DNA of 64,000 bases from Prauserella_A sp040635515 (lineage in GTDB: Bacteria; Actinomycetota; Actinomycetes; Mycobacteriales; Pseudonocardiaceae), in NCBI GenBank assembly GCA_040635515.1, contig JBEYHY010000002.1, positions 62,001 to 126,000 on the forward strand, given 5' to 3'. The position numbers and the translations under genes are program-made. The notes under the pieces are model-generated. The model had not been told where the DNA came from. It saw only the letters and a list, made by a program, of their open reading frames with translations, and ran no database searches. Positions 16,501-23,949 of this stretch are shown here, one piece after another; the stretch's first letter is position 1, and the number at the start of each line of letters is the position of its first letter.

Positions 16501-17970
16501 ATGAAGACTGGACACCTCCTGCTGATCCTGCTCGCCTTCGCAGTGCTGCCATTCGCGACTGCGGGTACGGCACTGGCTGACGGCGCCTCCTCCGGTGGTG
16601 ACGTGCAGATAGCGCAGACCCTTGGTCCGCGCGAGCTGACCGTGATCGTGCGCAGGATCGACGCGGTACCAGGCCCGGTTCGCGTCGAGGTCGTCACCCA
16701 CGCGGGCTCTCCCGCAGGCGTACTCGAACTGCGATTGCGCCCCACCGGCACCGATGCCCCTGCCGACGACCTCACCCCCGCGGGCACGGTGACCAGTACA
16801 GGTGTGATCGAGCTCGGCGATCGGCCCGGTCTTTACGGTGGCACCTTCACTGTGGACCGGCCGGGCCCGTGGGAGTTGGCGGTGGACGATGGTCAGCGCG
16901 TCGCGCTGATTCCTTTCATCGTGCCCGCGCCTGTGCCCGGCTGGGGCGAGAACGTGATCTACGGCGGCTTCGCCGGCGCAGGCGTGTTCCTGTTGCTGGC
17001 GATAGTCGTCGCGGCGCGATCCCGGCGAGCGTGGCCGCCGCTGGTCCCGGCGGCGGGCGCCGTCGCGGCGGTGTCGGTGAGCGTGACCGCCGCGCTGCTC
17101 GCGCCGAGCGTGCCCGTTCCGCCCCCACCCGGCAGTCAACTCGACCCGACCATCAGCGCCGTCACTGATCCGCTGGCCGCCGCACGGCAGGCCTCGGCGC
17201 TTCCTGAGTTGTCCAGACCACCTGTGAACCTGGGCTTGCGCGCGCCAGCGGCCGTGGCCGGCGAAGCAGTGGAGCTGGAGCTGTCGTTCCTCGATACATC
17301 CACCGGCCGTCCCGTGGACGACCTCCTCGTCCACCACGATGCGTTCGCGCACCTGGTGGTGATCGGTCCATCGGGCCAGCTGTGGCACCTGCATCCCGTC
17401 CGCGTCGCGCCGGGCACCTACCGGGCGACATTCGTGCCTACACAGGACGGTACCTACGCCGCTGCGGCGGAACTTTCGCGGCGTGGGGGTGGCGTGCAGC
17501 TTGTCCGGTCCGCGACCGGGTTCGAGGTAGGCGGAACGGGTCCGTCGCAGCCACCGCCGCCGGGTCCGGGGCCGCGCACGGTCGACGGCACCGACGTTGA
17601 TCTGAGCGTGGCAACGGCGGGCGAGGCGACCACCATCACCGCACGGGTTGGCACGGACGCCGACTTGCAGCCGTGGCTGGGCATGGCGGGACACCTCATC
17701 ATGGTCGGCCCGATCCCTGAGCACACCGACGTCGGCGCGGCGGCCACGACCGCGACCACCTGGGCGCACGGTCATGCGATGGCCCCGGTGAGCAATACCG
17801 TCACCGATCCGCCGGACGAGACTGTGGCCGCGTTCGGTCCCGAGGTGCGTTTCACACACACTTTCGGAGCGCCCGGCCGGTATCTGGTCTGGGTTCAAGT
17901 TCAGCGTGACTACACCGTACTGACCATTCCAGCCACAGTGGACGTTCCGGCTACGAAAGAGAACTCATGA
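16501..17970 (+). CDS. Secreted/membrane protein with two His-rich YtkA/FixH-like beta domains
   Basis: 489 residues. The signal peptide is clear (LLLILLAFAVLPFATAG...ALA). A beta domain follows (about 30-140), then two membrane segments around 155-205. After a proline-rich spacer come two related beta-sandwich modules. The first has LVHHDAFAHLVVIG and LWHLHP (residues 277-300) with APGTYRATFVP; the second has LGMAGHLIMVGP and WAHGHAM (about 393-427) with APGRYLVWVQVQ. Such His/Met-rich modules occur next to copper-handling genes. I infer an extracytoplasmic metal-binding role, probably copper, controlled by the two-component system upstream. No characterised homologue is named with confidence. 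Confidence 0.8.
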   Translation: MKTGHLLLILLAFAVLPFATAGTALADGASSGGDVQIAQTLGPRELTVIVRRIDAVPGPVRVEVVTHAGSPAGVLELRLRPTGTDAPADDLTPAGTVTSTGVIELGDRPGLYGGTFTVDRPGPWELAVDDGQRVALIPFIVPAPVPGWGENVIYGGFAGAGVFLLLAIVVAARSRRAWPPLVPAAGAVAAVSVSVTAALLAPSVPVPPPPGSQLDPTISAVTDPLAAARQASALPELSRPPVNLGLRAPAAVAGEAVELELSFLDTSTGRPVDDLLVHHDAFAHLVVIGPSGQLWHLHPVRVAPGTYRATFVPTQDGTYAAAAELSRRGGGVQLVRSATGFEVGGTGPSQPPPPGPGPRTVDGTDVDLSVATAGEATTITARVGTDADLQPWLGMAGHLIMVGPIPEHTDVGAAATTATTWAHGHAMAPVSNTVTDPPDETVAAFGPEVRFTHTFGAPGRYLVWVQVQRDYTVLTIPATVDVPATKENS

Positions 17971-18398
17971 ATCTACGCGAACGGATCCCACGGGGACGCC
18001 TCGCACTGACCGCCGCCGCCGTCGTCGTGGCCCTCGGTGCCTTGCTGCTGATGTGGCCGCGACTGTCCGAACCGGACCATGCCGTGGTCCGGAGCGCGGG
18101 AACCGAGCGGTATCACGTACAACTGACCGTCGAGCATACGAACACGGCACCGGGCGATTGGCTGCTGGAGATTGACAGCGGCAGCGGGCCCGCCGCCGCG
18201 GACCGGGTACTCGTTGAACCCGCGATGCCTTCGATGGGCCACGCGCTCACTCCCTCGACAGCCACGGCAGAGGGTGAAGGCCGCTACCGGGTGCGGGACG
18301 CGGCCTTGCCCATGGCAGGTCAGTGGGAGGTCGTCGTGACGATCACCGAGGACGGCATCGAGGACCGCGTCGTCTTCCCCTTGTTGGTTACCGGATAG
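17967..18398 (+). CDS. Membrane-anchored YtkA/FixH-like protein
   Basis: 143 residues. There is one N-terminal membrane anchor (ALTAAAVVVALGALLLMW) and then an extracytoplasmic beta domain with VEPAMPSMGHALTPSTATAE, RYRVRDAALPMAGQWEVVVT. The MPxMGH segment followed by MAGxWEV is the signature of YtkA/FixH-like domains, which occur with copper delivery and cytochrome oxidase assembly factors. The start overlaps the stop of the larger His-rich protein, so the two are co-translated and probably act together outside the membrane. Confidence 0.83.
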   Translation: MNLRERIPRGRLALTAAAVVVALGALLLMWPRLSEPDHAVVRSAGTERYHVQLTVEHTNTAPGDWLLEIDSGSGPAAADRVLVEPAMPSMGHALTPSTATAEGEGRYRVRDAALPMAGQWEVVVTITEDGIEDRVVFPLLVTG

Positions 18399-18412
18399 AA
18401 AGGCGTGGACGC

Positions 18413-19552
18413 ATGGAAGTGACGGCACCGAGAGCGGAGCGCGAGACGGGGAAGGAATCGCCACCATCCAGCGCGAGGACGTTCGTTCCCGCCGTCCTTG
18501 TGCTCGCCGGTACGGTGGTCTCCCTCGTTGGACTCAGCTGGGATGCACAGTGGCATGCCGACGTCGGCCCGGACACATTCTTTACGCTGCCGCATCTGTT
18601 CCTGTACTCGGGCAGTGCGATGTCCGGGTTGACCAGTCTGGCCGTGGTGCTCGCCACGACGTCGGCCCGGCGCTCCGGACGGCTCATCGATCCCCGGGTC
18701 GGTGGCCACGCCGTGCGCGTGTTCGGCGGGACGTTCACCGCGCCACTGGGCTATCTCGTTTCGGGCACAGGTGCGGCGATGTTCCTGCTGTACGGCCTAT
18801 GGGATCAGTGGTGGCACACGTTGTACGGATTCGACGCGGTGCTGGAGTCACCACCCCACATCGGACTGATGCTCTCGATCACCGTGACCATGGTCGGCTC
18901 GGTGCTGGTGTTCGCGGCGGCGAAGCAGCACCGATGGAGCACACCCGGACTGGTGGGAAGCGCCGTCGTCCTGCTGTCATTCAACTTCGTGACAGTAGCT
19001 GGACTGCAACTGCTGAACGGTCTCGTCAATGCCTTCCTCGTTGGGATGGCTGTCCTTACGGTGCTCGTTTGGTTCGTGCTCGGCGAGTTCACCCGGCGTG
19101 CCGGGGTGCTGCTGGCTGTGGCCGCCGGATTGTCCGTGAGCCAGGTTGTGCTCTGGTGGTTCTCACCATGGGCAGCGCGTATCTATGCGGACATGGTGGA
19201 CTTGCCGCTGCGCGACTACGTTGACGGCGTCCCGGTGATTCCCGCGCTCATTCCGATGTCGATCGTGGCAGTCGCCGCGCTGGCGGAGGCAGTCATGTGG
19301 GCGGGCCGGAAGGCAGGACTGCCCGTACGGGTCACCGCGGCGTCGGCCGGTGCGCTCAGCGCGACGTTGATCGCGTCATTTTCTCCGTTGCAGGACGGTG
19401 TTGTCTACGGCGCTCCGCTGCCAGACTCCGCGGGGTTGTTCGCCACAGGGTTGGTGGCGGCCGCGTCGGGGGCGTTCGCCGCGTTGGCAGGGCGGCGGTT
19501 CGGCGCGCTGCTGACAGGCCTGGCCCCCGAGACGAGGAGGCAGCGAGCATGA
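18413..19552 (+). CDS. Polytopic membrane protein with duplicated WDxxWH...PH motif
   Basis: 379 residues, about nine hydrophobic segments. The striking feature is a motif present twice. Copy one is W43-D44-x-x-W47-H48, G52, D54, then P60-H61. Copy two is W130-D131-x-x-W134-H135, G139, D141, then P147-P148-H149. The spacing is the same within one residue. Both copies lie at membrane/outside borders, as if one site were formed from two half-repeats, with four His and several Asp ligands. With two YtkA/FixH-like neighbours I infer a metal-binding, perhaps copper, membrane protein. I do not recognise a characterised family. Confidence 0.8.
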   Translation: MEVTAPRAERETGKESPPSSARTFVPAVLVLAGTVVSLVGLSWDAQWHADVGPDTFFTLPHLFLYSGSAMSGLTSLAVVLATTSARRSGRLIDPRVGGHAVRVFGGTFTAPLGYLVSGTGAAMFLLYGLWDQWWHTLYGFDAVLESPPHIGLMLSITVTMVGSVLVFAAAKQHRWSTPGLVGSAVVLLSFNFVTVAGLQLLNGLVNAFLVGMAVLTVLVWFVLGEFTRRAGVLLAVAAGLSVSQVVLWWFSPWAARIYADMVDLPLRDYVDGVPVIPALIPMSIVAVAALAEAVMWAGRKAGLPVRVTAASAGALSATLIASFSPLQDGVVYGAPLPDSAGLFATGLVAAASGAFAALAGRRFGALLTGLAPETRRQRA

Positions 19553-20118
19553 GGTGGTTCGTTTACCGGTGGCGGCGACGGAGCGCCACGGTGGCGGCGT
19601 TCGTGCTGGCAGCTCTCGCGGTGGGTGCCGCCACACCGGCGACGGCACAGGAGTACCAGCCGGTGGACGTCGTGCACACCGAACGTGTGCAGGCCGGGCC
19701 GTACGAGCTAACGGTTGGGTTCAGCACGTGGCCAGTGCGTGCCCTGCAGTCATTGGATTTCACGTTCAGTCCCGCCGGGGGGATCGCAGGAAAGGCCGGG
19801 ACGCTCACGGTCATCAGTCCACAGGGCACGGAGAGTCTCGTGGCGCCTTTGGCGCGGCATCCCCGGGAGCGCGAAACATGGGGATTGGATATTTACGCGC
19901 TGGAGCAGGAAGGAAGTTGGACGTTCAGGTTCGAACTCAACGGGCCCGAAGGACCGGGCACCGGTGAGTTGCGCGATCTAGTGGTGCTGGCGCAGCCTGG
20001 GCCGCCACTGGCCCTGAGTTGGTCGATCAGCACTATCCCCCTGCTCGGGCTCGTCGCTTTCCTTGCGGTGGCTCTCCTGCGCGACCGAGCTCGTCGCATG
20101 CGTGAGGCCCTGCCGTGA
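19549..20118 (+). CDS. Secreted protein with C-terminal membrane anchor, unknown function
   Basis: 189 residues. It has an arginine-rich N-terminus and signal peptide ending near ATPATAQ, then a beta-rich domain (YELTVGFSTWPVRALQSLDF, ARHPRERETWGLDIYALEQ, GSWTFRFELNGPEG). One membrane helix near residues 160-180 and a short basic tail follow. The topology resembles extracytoplasmic domains of the YtkA/CopC sort that are tethered to the outer face. It overlaps the preceding gene by four bases and is followed by a hairpin, so it closes the operon. Confidence 0.8.
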   Translation: MRWFVYRWRRRSATVAAFVLAALAVGAATPATAQEYQPVDVVHTERVQAGPYELTVGFSTWPVRALQSLDFTFSPAGGIAGKAGTLTVISPQGTESLVAPLARHPRERETWGLDIYALEQEGSWTFRFELNGPEGPGTGELRDLVVLAQPGPPLALSWSISTIPLLGLVAFLAVALLRDRARRMREALP

Positions 20119-20120
20119 CC

Positions 20121-20148
20121 GTCACCGCGCACCGCGCACCGCGGTGAC
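20121..20148 (+). terminator. Hairpin after the metal-handling operon
   Basis: GTCACCGCG and its exact reverse complement CGCGGTGAC enclose a 10-base loop, starting two bases after the stop codon of the last gene. There is no T-run, which is common for actinobacterial terminators. Confidence 0.6.
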
Positions 20149-20461
20149 GACACAGCGGCCTTTCATCAGCGTCTCGCATAATCACCGCATGACACACTTG
20201 TGTGTCTCGAAGCTAAGGAGTGCCTGCCCGTCGGGTGCTGGCTGGCTCGATGTCCTGTTGGTGTCGCCGATCACACCGTTCGATGACGACAATCGGCGGG
20301 TGCTGGCCGTATTGGCCTATCTGAAGCGATGAGCCGGGCGTCTCATATTGAGACGGCCCAGCTCTTGCGCCTGACCCCGCCCGCGTCCCGGGGTATCTTG
20401 CGGGTACGACAACGTGGTCGCCGATGCGAGGCGGCGCGTTCGACGTGACGAGGAGTTCCTT
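20149..20461. other. Intergenic region with inverted repeats
   Basis: About 310 bp without a supported gene. It holds a perfect 7-bp inverted repeat with a 2-bp centre (GACACAC/GTGTGTC, 20191-20206) and the GTCTCA/TGAGAC element listed separately. A short open stretch ending at 20332 (SPITPFDDDNRRVLAVLAYL) vaguely resembles a C-terminal fragment of a PucR-type regulator but is too short to support as a gene. Confidence 0.5.
20340..20354. promoter_or_regulatory. GTCnCA-N3-TGnGAC element upstream of the Fis-type regulator
   Basis: GTCTCA and TGAGAC, perfectly complementary, are separated by TAT. A matching element (GTCGCA, TTT, TGCGAC) occurs at 22957-22971 in the divergent promoter of the cluster this regulator probably controls. 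Shared form at both places is the reason for calling it an operator. Confidence 0.6.
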
Positions 20462-22174
20462 GTGCCGGACAACGCCGAGGTCGATCGTATCCAGCTGGCG
20501 AAGGAAATGGTGCTGGCCAGCGAAGGGAGCCCGCTTGCGGGACGCAGTGCGCACCTGGTCGAGTCGTGGCGGCGGTCACGGACCGCGCTCGGCGCCCCCG
20601 AGAACATCACCGATGTTCCGCAGGTCAGCGAGGAACTGCTGGACGCGCACCTGCTCGACCTGTTCAGGGAGCCGCTGACCAGGTTCTCCGACAGCGTCGC
20701 CGGTACGGGACTCGGCGTGCTGCTCGCCGACTCGCGCGGCCGCATCCTGCACAGGTGGTGCGGCGACCGCACCGCGGCCGCGCATCTCGACCGGATCGGC
20801 ACGGTACGCGGCGCGGTGCTGTCCGAGGACAGTGTCGGCACCAACGGGGTCGGCACTGTCGCCGCGTCGGGGCGCAGTGTCCAGATCAGAGGGACCGAAC
20901 ACTTCGCGGAGTTCTACCGTGACGCCGTGTGCACGGGGGCGCCGGTCCGGCATCCGATGACCGGCAGCCTGCTCGCGGTGGTGACTCTGTCCTGCGACGT
21001 CACGCCAAGGACCGACCTGCTGCGCCCGCTGCTCGACAGCGTCACGCAGCGGCTCGAAGCGCAGGTACTGGACATGCAGCAACCGGCGGCCCGCAGGGCT
21101 TTCGACACGTTCCTCGAGCTCAGCAGGGTCAGGACCGAGCCGGTCGTGGTGTTCGGATCGGCGGGCCTGCTCATCCAGAATTCCCAGTCCGGGAGGCTCG
21201 TGCCGGAGGACCTGAACCGGCTCCAGGAACTGTGCGCCGAGGTGGCGGGGCCCGGCCGCCATCCCGTGGAGCTGACGACGGGACCGGCGATGGTGCACGT
21301 GACGGCCGTGGAGCCCGGCAACGCGGTCGCCGTCGTGGAGGAACAGCACACCCCGGCGCGGACACATACCGTGATCGCACCACCACGCAGGCTGATCGGC
21401 CGGGACCCGGGCTGGCTGGCGACGCACAGGGAGATCGAAAAGCACCGCGCTTCGGCGACGCCGGTGATCGTGGCAGGGCGTTCCGGCGCGGGCAAGGTGT
21501 CGCTGGCGCTCGGCCGTCCCGTCCAGCAGGACGCTCGGACGCGCGAGCAGGTCTTCGACGCCGCGCAGCGCCATGTCCTCGGCAAACGGGAATGGCTGGC
21601 CGAACTCGCCAGGCGGCTGGAGACGAAGGGCGACCTGGTGGTGCGCGGGGCGCAGACGCTCGAACCCGCGCTGCTCGACGGCATGCGCACGCTGCTGGAG
21701 GAAACCCCGCGAAGCAGTCCGGTGCTCGTCACCTTCACCGCCGACGCCTCCGAGGACGCCGAGGCGTTCGGGCTGAAATACGCGGCGCCGGTCGTGTGGG
21801 TTCCGGCGCTGGCCGAGCGCGCGGGGGACCTGCCTGCCCTGTGGCGCCATTTCGCGGCCTCACCGAGCTTCTTCCCCGACCAGGACTGCCTCGAACTGCT
21901 GAAGGCATATCGCTGGCCGGGGAACCTCAAGGAGTTGCGCACGGTCATCGCCCAACTCGGAGCCGGCGGTAGGGACGGCGCGGTGACACCGGCGGACCTG
22001 CCGCCGACGATCAGGGCGGCGAGATCGCTGACCATGATCGAACAGGTCGAACTCGAAGCGATCAGGAAAGCCCTGCGCGAAGCCAACGGCAACCGGGCGA
22101 AGGCGGCGCAGATCCTCGGCGTTTCCAGGGCGACCGTGTACCGCAAGATCAAGGCCTACCGGCTCGTGAGCTGA
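20462..22174 (+). CDS. AcoR/MimR-like transcriptional regulator (GAF, degenerate AAA+, Fis HTH)
   Basis: 570 residues from GTG 20462, with AGGAG six bases upstream; an earlier GTG at 20414 is possible. Residues 30-250 form the GAF-type sensory region of the AcoR family (VESWRRSRTALGAP, LSEDSVGTNGVGT, EHFAEFYRDAVCTGAPVRHP). A central AAA+ remnant has a Walker A-like GRSGAGKVS but no GAFTGA loop, so it cannot act as a normal sigma-54 activator. The C-terminus is a Fis HTH (EAIRKALREANGNRAKAAQ, GVSRATVYRKIKAYRL). Relatives control monooxygenase and ketone/alcohol degradation genes in actinobacteria. It precedes the Baeyer-Villiger monooxygenase cluster. Confidence 0.88.
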   Translation: MPDNAEVDRIQLAKEMVLASEGSPLAGRSAHLVESWRRSRTALGAPENITDVPQVSEELLDAHLLDLFREPLTRFSDSVAGTGLGVLLADSRGRILHRWCGDRTAAAHLDRIGTVRGAVLSEDSVGTNGVGTVAASGRSVQIRGTEHFAEFYRDAVCTGAPVRHPMTGSLLAVVTLSCDVTPRTDLLRPLLDSVTQRLEAQVLDMQQPAARRAFDTFLELSRVRTEPVVVFGSAGLLIQNSQSGRLVPEDLNRLQELCAEVAGPGRHPVELTTGPAMVHVTAVEPGNAVAVVEEQHTPARTHTVIAPPRRLIGRDPGWLATHREIEKHRASATPVIVAGRSGAGKVSLALGRPVQQDARTREQVFDAAQRHVLGKREWLAELARRLETKGDLVVRGAQTLEPALLDGMRTLLEETPRSSPVLVTFTADASEDAEAFGLKYAAPVVWVPALAERAGDLPALWRHFAASPSFFPDQDCLELLKAYRWPGNLKELRTVIAQLGAGGRDGAVTPADLPPTIRAARSLTMIEQVELEAIRKALREANGNRAKAAQILGVSRATVYRKIKAYRLVS

Positions 22175-22177
22175 GGC

Positions 22178-22900
22178 TCACTGCGCGAGATACCCGCCGT
22201 CGATGACGAGTTCCGCGCCGGTCATGAACGTGGATTCGTCGCAGGCGAGGAACACGGCGCCGTTGGCGATCTCCTCCGGCTGTCCTGGGCGGCCCATCGG
22301 GGTCTGGCCGACGACGTAGTCGTTCACGGCGGGGTCCTGTGAATCGGTCAGCGGGGTCGCGATGAACCCGGGATGCAGTGAGTTGACCCGGATTCCGTCC
22401 TTGGCATGGGTGATGGCCGCGTTCTTCGACATCGTGCGCACCGCGCCCTTGGTGGCGTGGTAGGCGTGCGCACCGGCCACCGCCGTGGTGCCCCAGATCG
22501 ACGAGACGTTGATGATCGATCCGCCGCCCCCGGCGAGCATGTGCGGGATCACCGCGCGCATGCCGAGCCAGGTCCCGGTCTGATTGACCGCCACGACCCG
22601 GTTCCAGTCCTCGACGGTCAGGTCGCCGACCGGCTCGTAGGTGATGATCCCCGCGTTGTTGGCCAGTACGTCGACGCGGCCGTGCCGGTCGACGACATCG
22701 CCGATCACGCGATCCCAATCGTCCGGATTGGACACATCGAGCCGATGGTATTCGAGTCCGTCGAGCGCGTACCCGCAGGTTTGTGCTCTGCCGGTGGCGA
22801 CGACGGTGGCTCCTTCGCGGGCGAACGCCGCCGCGATGGCACGGCCGATGCCGCGGCCGGCACCGGTGACGACTGCGGTTTTTCCTTGGAGGCGAGGCAT
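22178..22900 (-). CDS. Short-chain dehydrogenase/reductase
   Basis: 240 residues from ATG 22900; in-frame sequence further upstream does not look like family N-terminus. Classical SDR: GAGRGIG cofactor loop, DVSN acidic site, NNAG, the catalytic Ser in INVSSIWG and YHATK with Tyr and Lys, then HPGFIATPL. It is transcribed away from the hydrolase gene and converges with the regulator gene, ending three bases from its stop. In this cluster it is a candidate for oxidising a secondary alcohol to the ketone used by the Baeyer-Villiger enzyme. Confidence 0.9.
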   Translation of the reverse strand: MPRLQGKTAVVTGAGRGIGRAIAAAFAREGATVVATGRAQTCGYALDGLEYHRLDVSNPDDWDRVIGDVVDRHGRVDVLANNAGIITYEPVGDLTVEDWNRVVAVNQTGTWLGMRAVIPHMLAGGGGSIINVSSIWGTTAVAGAHAYHATKGAVRTMSKNAAITHAKDGIRVNSLHPGFIATPLTDSQDPAVNDYVVGQTPMGRPGQPEEIANGAVFLACDESTFMTGAELVIDGGYLAQ

Positions 22901-22956
22901 GTGTCGAGTGTTGGGCACGAGCACGGCCGCCGAGTGTGTCACTGTGAGAGCGCGGT

Positions 22957-22971
22957 GTCGCATTTTGCGAC
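22957..22971. promoter_or_regulatory. GTCnCA-N3-TGnGAC element in the divergent promoter
   Basis: GTCGCA and TGCGAC around TTT, a perfect 15-bp inverted repeat. It lies midway between the divergent SDR and hydrolase genes and matches the element upstream of the AcoR-like regulator. Confidence 0.6.
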
Positions 22972-23013
22972 GACTCTCGCCACGGGTGCCACGCCCGCGT
23001 CAGTGTCGTCGGT

Positions 23014-23925
23014 ATGACGCGACCCGAACCCCGCGACCCGCTCGGCGAGATCTACGCCCAATGGGCGGTCGAGATGGCCGCGCAGCCGGAAATGTCCACC
23101 CAGCTGCTGCGGATCCTGTTCGACGACTGGCAGCGGGCCACCATCGAACCCGAAGCCGTGACCTACCAGCACACCGAGATCGGTGGTGTGCCAGGCATCA
23201 AGGTGCGCCCGCAGGGGGCCGACGCCTCGCGCGTCCTCATCGTCCTGCACGGCGGCGGGTTCGCGCTCGGCTCGTCGGCGAGTCACCGCAAACTGGCGGG
23301 GCATCTGGCGAAGGCGTGCGGCGTCGAGGCGTTCGTCGCCGACTTCCGGCTCGCGCCCGAACATCCCTACCCCGCGGCCGTCGAGGATGGACTGAGCGTC
23401 GTCGAAGGGCTGCTCGCCTCCGGTCACGGTATCGGCGACATCACGCTGGTCGGCGACAGCGCGGGCGGGAACCTGGCAATCGCGGTGGCGTTGCGGCTGA
23501 TGGCGGAGGGAAGGCAACTGCCACGGCAGGTGCTGACCATGTCCCCGTGGCTCGACATGGAGAACAGCGGCGCCACGATCGACACCAACGATGCCACCGA
23601 CTTCCTCATCACGCGCGAGGGGTTGCAGGCCAACATCGACCGTTATCTCAGCGGTGGCGCGAGCCCGGTGGATCCGTTCGTGAACCCGCTGCACGCCGAC
23701 CTCACCGGCTTCCCCCGGCTCTACATCTGCGCGGGCGATGTCGAATCGCTGTTCGACGACAGTGTCCGTCTGCACCGCCTGGCCCAGAAGTGCGGTGTCG
23801 ACGTGACGTTCTCCGTCGGCGAGGGGCAACAGCACGTCTACCCGTTCCAGGCGGGACGGCACGAGCGCGCCGACGCCGAGATCGCCGCGATGGCCGCGTG
23901 GTACGCCGCCGGTTACCAGTCCTGA
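23014..23925 (+). CDS. Alpha/beta hydrolase, hormone-sensitive-lipase (HGGG) family
   Basis: 303 residues. The oxyanion motif is HGGGF (H79-G82), the nucleophile S149 lies in GDSAGGN, and the Asp and His come from the AGDVESLFDD and QQHVYPF segments. Carboxylesterases and epsilon-lactone hydrolases of this family open the lactones made by Baeyer-Villiger monooxygenases. The monooxygenase gene follows 24 bp downstream, so lactone hydrolysis is the most likely role. It could also be a general carboxylesterase. Confidence 0.9.
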   Translation: MTRPEPRDPLGEIYAQWAVEMAAQPEMSTQLLRILFDDWQRATIEPEAVTYQHTEIGGVPGIKVRPQGADASRVLIVLHGGGFALGSSASHRKLAGHLAKACGVEAFVADFRLAPEHPYPAAVEDGLSVVEGLLASGHGIGDITLVGDSAGGNLAIAVALRLMAEGRQLPRQVLTMSPWLDMENSGATIDTNDATDFLITREGLQANIDRYLSGGASPVDPFVNPLHADLTGFPRLYICAGDVESLFDDSVRLHRLAQKCGVDVTFSVGEGQQHVYPFQAGRHERADAEIAAMAAWYAAGYQS

Positions 23926-23949
23926 CCAGCAGACCGACAAGGACACGAC

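Noticed and set aside
14410..20148. Possible genomic island inserted at the tRNA gene
   Set aside because: No integrase, no duplicated tRNA 3' end near 20.1-20.4 kb and no clear composition break seen.
20190..20332. Short frame ending SPITPFDDDNRRVLAVLAYL, vaguely PucR-like
   Set aside because: Under 50 residues, no clear start, and the resemblance is too weak to call a gene or pseudogene.
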